9,253 nucleotides of DNA, taken from the NCBI GenBank assembly GCA_051748085.1, contig JBNJHA010000079.1, forward strand, positions 1 through 9,253, written 5' to 3'. This DNA is from CAYNNQ01 sp051748085. GTDB lineage: Bacteria > Desulfobacterota > Desulfovibrionia > Desulfovibrionales > Desulfonatronovibrionaceae. How positions within the stretch are numbered: position 1 is the stretch's first letter; each line of letters begins with the position of its first letter. Shown here in pieces: positions 6,534 to 9,253 of this stretch. A program made the translations under genes and the position numbers. Under the pieces are notes generated by a model, which had not been told where the DNA came from, did not search any database, and was given only the letters and a program-made list of their open reading frames with translations.

Positions 6534-6576
6534 TATTTTAAGATTTGGAAATTTTTGAATTTCCGGATAAGAACCA
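6534..6576 (+). repeat. Dispersed palindromic intergenic repeat, copy 3
   Basis: The copy contains GGAAATT-TTTG-AATTTCC, a perfect 7 bp hairpin with a 4-base loop, followed by GGATAAGAACC. This is the most symmetric of the three copies. It ends about 16 bp before the channel gene's ATG, so it would be in the 5' leader or promoter of that gene. Confidence 0.65.
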
Positions 6577-6592
6577 GACTGACGAGATTAAT

Positions 6593-8041
6593 ATGAACAA
6601 AAAACTGCCGGTAAATGTTTTGATTTTGCTCTTTTTTTCCTGGAGCATATTGGGAGCAATGTCCGAAGAGATCCGGGCCGAAAGCGGGCAGATGGGCCTT
6701 GTCCCCGGCAAAACGGATGCGGGTGAGCAGAAAGTCAACAAGGATATTGATCGCCTGGTGGATATCCTTAAAAACGATAAGAAACGGCAAATGCTTATTC
6801 GCAGGCTGGAAACGGCATCCGCATCCGGGAGTTCGGCATCCGCAGGTGGAAGTTCGCCGGAAGCAAACGGAGAGACCCTGTCTGAAGTTATGTGGGAGGA
6901 TTTCGCCCAGACCGGGCAGGAGGCCCTGGAGACCCTGGAACAGACATTCACGTCTCCCCGGGCGTTGTTTACATTGGCCAAGCGGGGAATTTTCAGCCTT
7001 GTTTTGATTATAGTCATCTATCTTGTGTGGCGGACCGCAAAGCGCAGGCTTTTTCCCCGTCTGGAGTCAAAGAAACCGATAAAGACTTTATTCGCGACCA
7101 TTCTGTTTTGTATTCTGCTTCTGGGATTGTTTTTCATATGGGGATTGGACTTACACGGTTTGTTTGGGGTCGAGGCCATCCAGAATATGCTCAAAAGCGG
7201 CATTGCAATCATTTTTGTTCTGACCGGGGCATATATTGTCTGGGAACTTGTAAATCATATATTGCACAGGCATCTGGCCTCGCTTAAACTCGGCGGCGCA
7301 TGGGACAGACGGCTCAAGACCCTTCTTCCCCTGGTCCGAAGCGCCCTTCTGGTGATTCTTTCGGTTATTACCCTTTTGATCGTCCTTTCCGAGCTGGGGA
7401 TAAACATCGCCCCGCTTCTGGCCGGAGCGGGAATTGTCGGGCTGGCCATAGGCTTCGGGGCCCAGACCCTGGTCAAAGACCTCCTGACCGGCTTCTTCGT
7501 CCTTCTGGAAAACACCATTAACATCGGGGACTGGGTATTGCTCGGCGGACACGACGGCCAGGTGGAAGGGCTTACCATCCGGCATGTGACCGTGCGGGAC
7601 ATCTACGGCAATCTGCATACCGTTCCCTGGAGCTCGGTGGTGACCATAACCAATCAGACCCGGGAATTCGGCTTCGCGGTGGTTGAGGTCGGGTTCGCCT
7701 ACCGGGAAAATATTGATCAAGTGATCGAGGTGGTCAAGGAAGTAGCCGAGGAAATGCGCCGCGATCCGACCGTGAATACGGATATTTTGAGCGAGCTTCA
7801 GATTCTGGGGCTTATAGAACTTGGCGACTCCGCGGTCGTGGTCCGGACCCGGTTCAAGACGGCTCCGTTTTCGCGCTGGCGTCTGGAACGCGATTTCCGC
7901 CGCCGGATAAAGAATCGCTTTGATGAGCTGGGCATTGAAATACCATTCCCGCATCAGACCGTGTATTTCGGTCAGGACAAGACGGGCCAGGCACCGCCGG
8001 CGCGCATTCGGCTGCAAAATAAAACCGATGTCATAGAGTAG
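6593..8041 (+). CDS. MscS-family mechanosensitive ion channel with periplasmic N-terminal region
   Basis: This 482-residue protein should open under membrane tension to release solutes during hypo-osmotic shock. The ATG at 6593 begins a convincing signal peptide (MNKKLPVNVLILLFF, possible cleavage after residue 29); a TTG at 6545 would add 16 residues translated from repeat DNA. The ribosome binding site is weak (a GAG only). Residues 30-120 are hydrophilic and partly Ser/Ala/Gly-rich. Membrane segments follow at about 125-147, 164-186, 198-222 and 243-266. The pore helix is at 273-303, with the Gly/Ala-packed AGAGIVGLAIGFGAQTLVKD pattern of MscS TM3. The beta domain follows (GDWVLLGGHDGQVEGLTIRH, then HTVPWSSVVTITNQT) with an alpha/beta C-terminus. 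It is longer than E. coli MscS (286 aa), closer to the larger multi-helix paralogues; which paralogue group is not decided. Confidence 0.93.
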   Translation: MNKKLPVNVLILLFFSWSILGAMSEEIRAESGQMGLVPGKTDAGEQKVNKDIDRLVDILKNDKKRQMLIRRLETASASGSSASAGGSSPEANGETLSEVMWEDFAQTGQEALETLEQTFTSPRALFTLAKRGIFSLVLIIVIYLVWRTAKRRLFPRLESKKPIKTLFATILFCILLLGLFFIWGLDLHGLFGVEAIQNMLKSGIAIIFVLTGAYIVWELVNHILHRHLASLKLGGAWDRRLKTLLPLVRSALLVILSVITLLIVLSELGINIAPLLAGAGIVGLAIGFGAQTLVKDLLTGFFVLLENTINIGDWVLLGGHDGQVEGLTIRHVTVRDIYGNLHTVPWSSVVTITNQTREFGFAVVEVGFAYRENIDQVIEVVKEVAEEMRRDPTVNTDILSELQILGLIELGDSAVVVRTRFKTAPFSRWRLERDFRRRIKNRFDELGIEIPFPHQTVYFGQDKTGQAPPARIRLQNKTDVIE

Positions 8042-8044
8042 GGA
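8040..8044 (+). promoter_or_regulatory. Ribosome binding site overlapping the mscS-family stop codon
   Basis: AGGGA overlaps the TAG stop of the channel gene and lies 5 bases before the ATG at 8050. This suggests translational coupling of the two genes. Confidence 0.55.
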
Positions 8045-8049
8045 ATTTT

Positions 8050-9253
8050 ATGTGTCCGCAATCTAATCACGAAGAATTAAAGCGGCGGATTCAGGAATTG
8101 GAAAGCCGGAATCGGGAACTCGAAGAACTAATGGTCGGGCTCGATGCAAGCAGGGAAAAAGCCGAGCACGAAAACGCCCTGCTGCGCAATGTACTGGACA
8201 GTATTCCGGATGTAATCGGTATTCAATTCCCGGATCATTCCGTTTGGGGATACAATAAGGCCGGATATGATTTTTTGGGGAAGGGCAAAGAAGAGGTTTG
8301 GGGTAAAAAATGTTATGAGTTGATCGGTCGGGAAAGAGAGTGCAAACCCTGTGCTACTTCCAGGGCCCTTCAAACCGGCAAGGCCGCCGAAGTGGACAAG
8401 TATATTCCGGAACTGGACCTCTATCTTAATTGCAGGTCGGTTCCAGTGGGCGGCGAGGGAGGCGAGATTTCGCATGTTGTAGAAATATTAAGGGATGAAA
8501 CTCAAAAAAAGCGGGCTGAACAGGAAATGGAAAAGGCCCGGGACAGATATAAACACCTGTTTGAAAAAGCGCCTATAGGGATTTGCCTGGTCGGGAAGGA
8601 CGGCAAATATCTTTCAGCCAATACATTCTACGCCCAATTGTACGGCTATGACTCCGTACAGGAGATGTTTGCTCTTGTGCCCGATTTCAGGTCTGTTTTT
8701 ATCCATGACAAAGACTGGCAGAGCTTTATTGGCCTTATGCGACGGCAGGGAAAGGTGGTCGATTTTGAGTGCAAGGTGCGCTGCAAGTACGGCAATCAAA
8801 TCTGGACTTCGCGAACAGCACGGGAAGTACTGGATTCAAAAGGCGAGGTGCTGCATTACGAAATATTCGTCATGGATATTCAGGTCAGAAAGGAGGCCGC
8901 TCTCGCCGCAATGCTCTCCAGAAGGCAGCTCTTAAATGTCCTGGAGCAGCTTGAGGCCGGTGTGTACGTGATGAACCCGGATGACAACCGGATCATCTAT
9001 GCCAACAGGTATATTACCGAAATTATCGGGAGGAATCTGGTCGGTCAAGAAGCTCCGAACATTCTTTTAAAGGAAGAAGGCAATTGCCCTTTTTGTTTTG
9101 GCGACAAAGATACGCAAGATCCCGGTGTCCAGAGTGCCGAACTCCAATTCACTGATAACCGCTGGTATTTGTGTACAGCCAAGTTGACTCCCTGGCTGGG
9201 AGGAGAAGCTGTTGTTCTTGTTGTAGCCATGGATATCACTGCGGCCAAGGAAG
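8050..9253 (+). CDS. Multi-PAS sensor protein, 3' end beyond the window
   Basis: The frame stays open from the ATG at 8050 to the window edge (401 codons seen). Residues 8-45 form a coiled coil (EELKRRIQELESRNRELEEL). Three PAS-like domains follow, at about 42-150 (NVLDSIPDVIGIQ start), 163-283 (YKHLFEKAPIGICLVGKDG; PAC end WTSRTAREVLDSKGEVLHY) and 291-400 (LLNVLEQLEAGVYVMNPDD; end VVAMDITAAKE). There is no signal peptide or membrane segment, so the visible part is cytoplasmic. The first PAS has Cys88, Cys98 and Cys101 (C-x9-C-x2-C) and the third has CPFC (346-349), possible redox or metal ligands. The output domain lies outside; a histidine kinase or a GGDEF/EAL enzyme are both possible. Only 8 bp separate it from the channel gene, so they probably form one operon. 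Confidence 0.88.
   Translation, partial: MCPQSNHEELKRRIQELESRNRELEELMVGLDASREKAEHENALLRNVLDSIPDVIGIQFPDHSVWGYNKAGYDFLGKGKEEVWGKKCYELIGRERECKPCATSRALQTGKAAEVDKYIPELDLYLNCRSVPVGGEGGEISHVVEILRDETQKKRAEQEMEKARDRYKHLFEKAPIGICLVGKDGKYLSANTFYAQLYGYDSVQEMFALVPDFRSVFIHDKDWQSFIGLMRRQGKVVDFECKVRCKYGNQIWTSRTAREVLDSKGEVLHYEIFVMDIQVRKEAALAAMLSRRQLLNVLEQLEAGVYVMNPDDNRIIYANRYITEIIGRNLVGQEAPNILLKEEGNCPFCFGDKDTQDPGVQSAELQFTDNRWYLCTAKLTPWLGGEAVVLVVAMDITAAKE

Noticed and set aside
7151..8017. 288-codon minus-strand ORF
   Set aside because: It is entirely antisense to the MscS-family gene, whose reading shows all family motifs; the antisense protein shows none.

Overview
The window looks like chromosomal DNA of a Gram-negative bacterium, most likely a deltaproteobacterium (Desulfobacterota) of sulfate-reducer type. 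This rests on the NtrC-type two-component pair, the multi-PAS sensor start, AT-rich intergenic DNA carrying dispersed palindromic and CGATNN-type repeats, and moderate-GC coding sequence. A betaine-type BCCT transporter next to an MscS channel would suit a salt-exposed or alkaliphilic organism. That is inference; no phylogenetic marker gene is present. A run of exactly 100 N shows that this is a draft assembly.

Layout. 1-302: AT-rich intergenic DNA with facing CGATNN hexamer arrays and the first copy of a dispersed palindromic repeat. 303-2111 (+): BCCT-family Na+/compatible-solute symporter. 2112-2247: convergent intergenic region with candidate terminators for both neighbours. 2248-2845 (-): secreted DUF4168-type protein with an N-terminal QQGQGA repeat tract, interrupted by the assembly gap. 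2846-3455: a 610 bp divergent regulatory region. Reading on the minus strand it contains a GG-N10-GC sigma-54-type promoter, an IHF-like site and a 16 bp near-palindrome. It also holds a nested inverted repeat and the second copy of the dispersed repeat. 3456-4979 (+): membrane histidine kinase. 5063-6457 (+): NtrC-family sigma-54-dependent response regulator. 6593-8041 (+): MscS-family mechanosensitive channel with a signal peptide, preceded by the third repeat copy. 8050 to the window end (+): a multi-PAS sensor protein, truncated by the window, whose start is 8 bp after the channel stop.

How the genes may work together (inference). The BCCT carrier would accumulate osmolyte at high salt and the MscS channel would release solutes on down-shock. 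The kinase and NtrC-type regulator form a two-component system. The best visible target is the divergent DUF4168 gene, whose upstream DNA has the order expected for an enhancer-dependent promoter: palindrome, IHF-like site, -24/-12 element. The most noteworthy proposal is therefore a sigma-54-controlled, secreted repeat protein wired to the adjacent two-component system, in a locus with an osmotic or envelope-stress theme.
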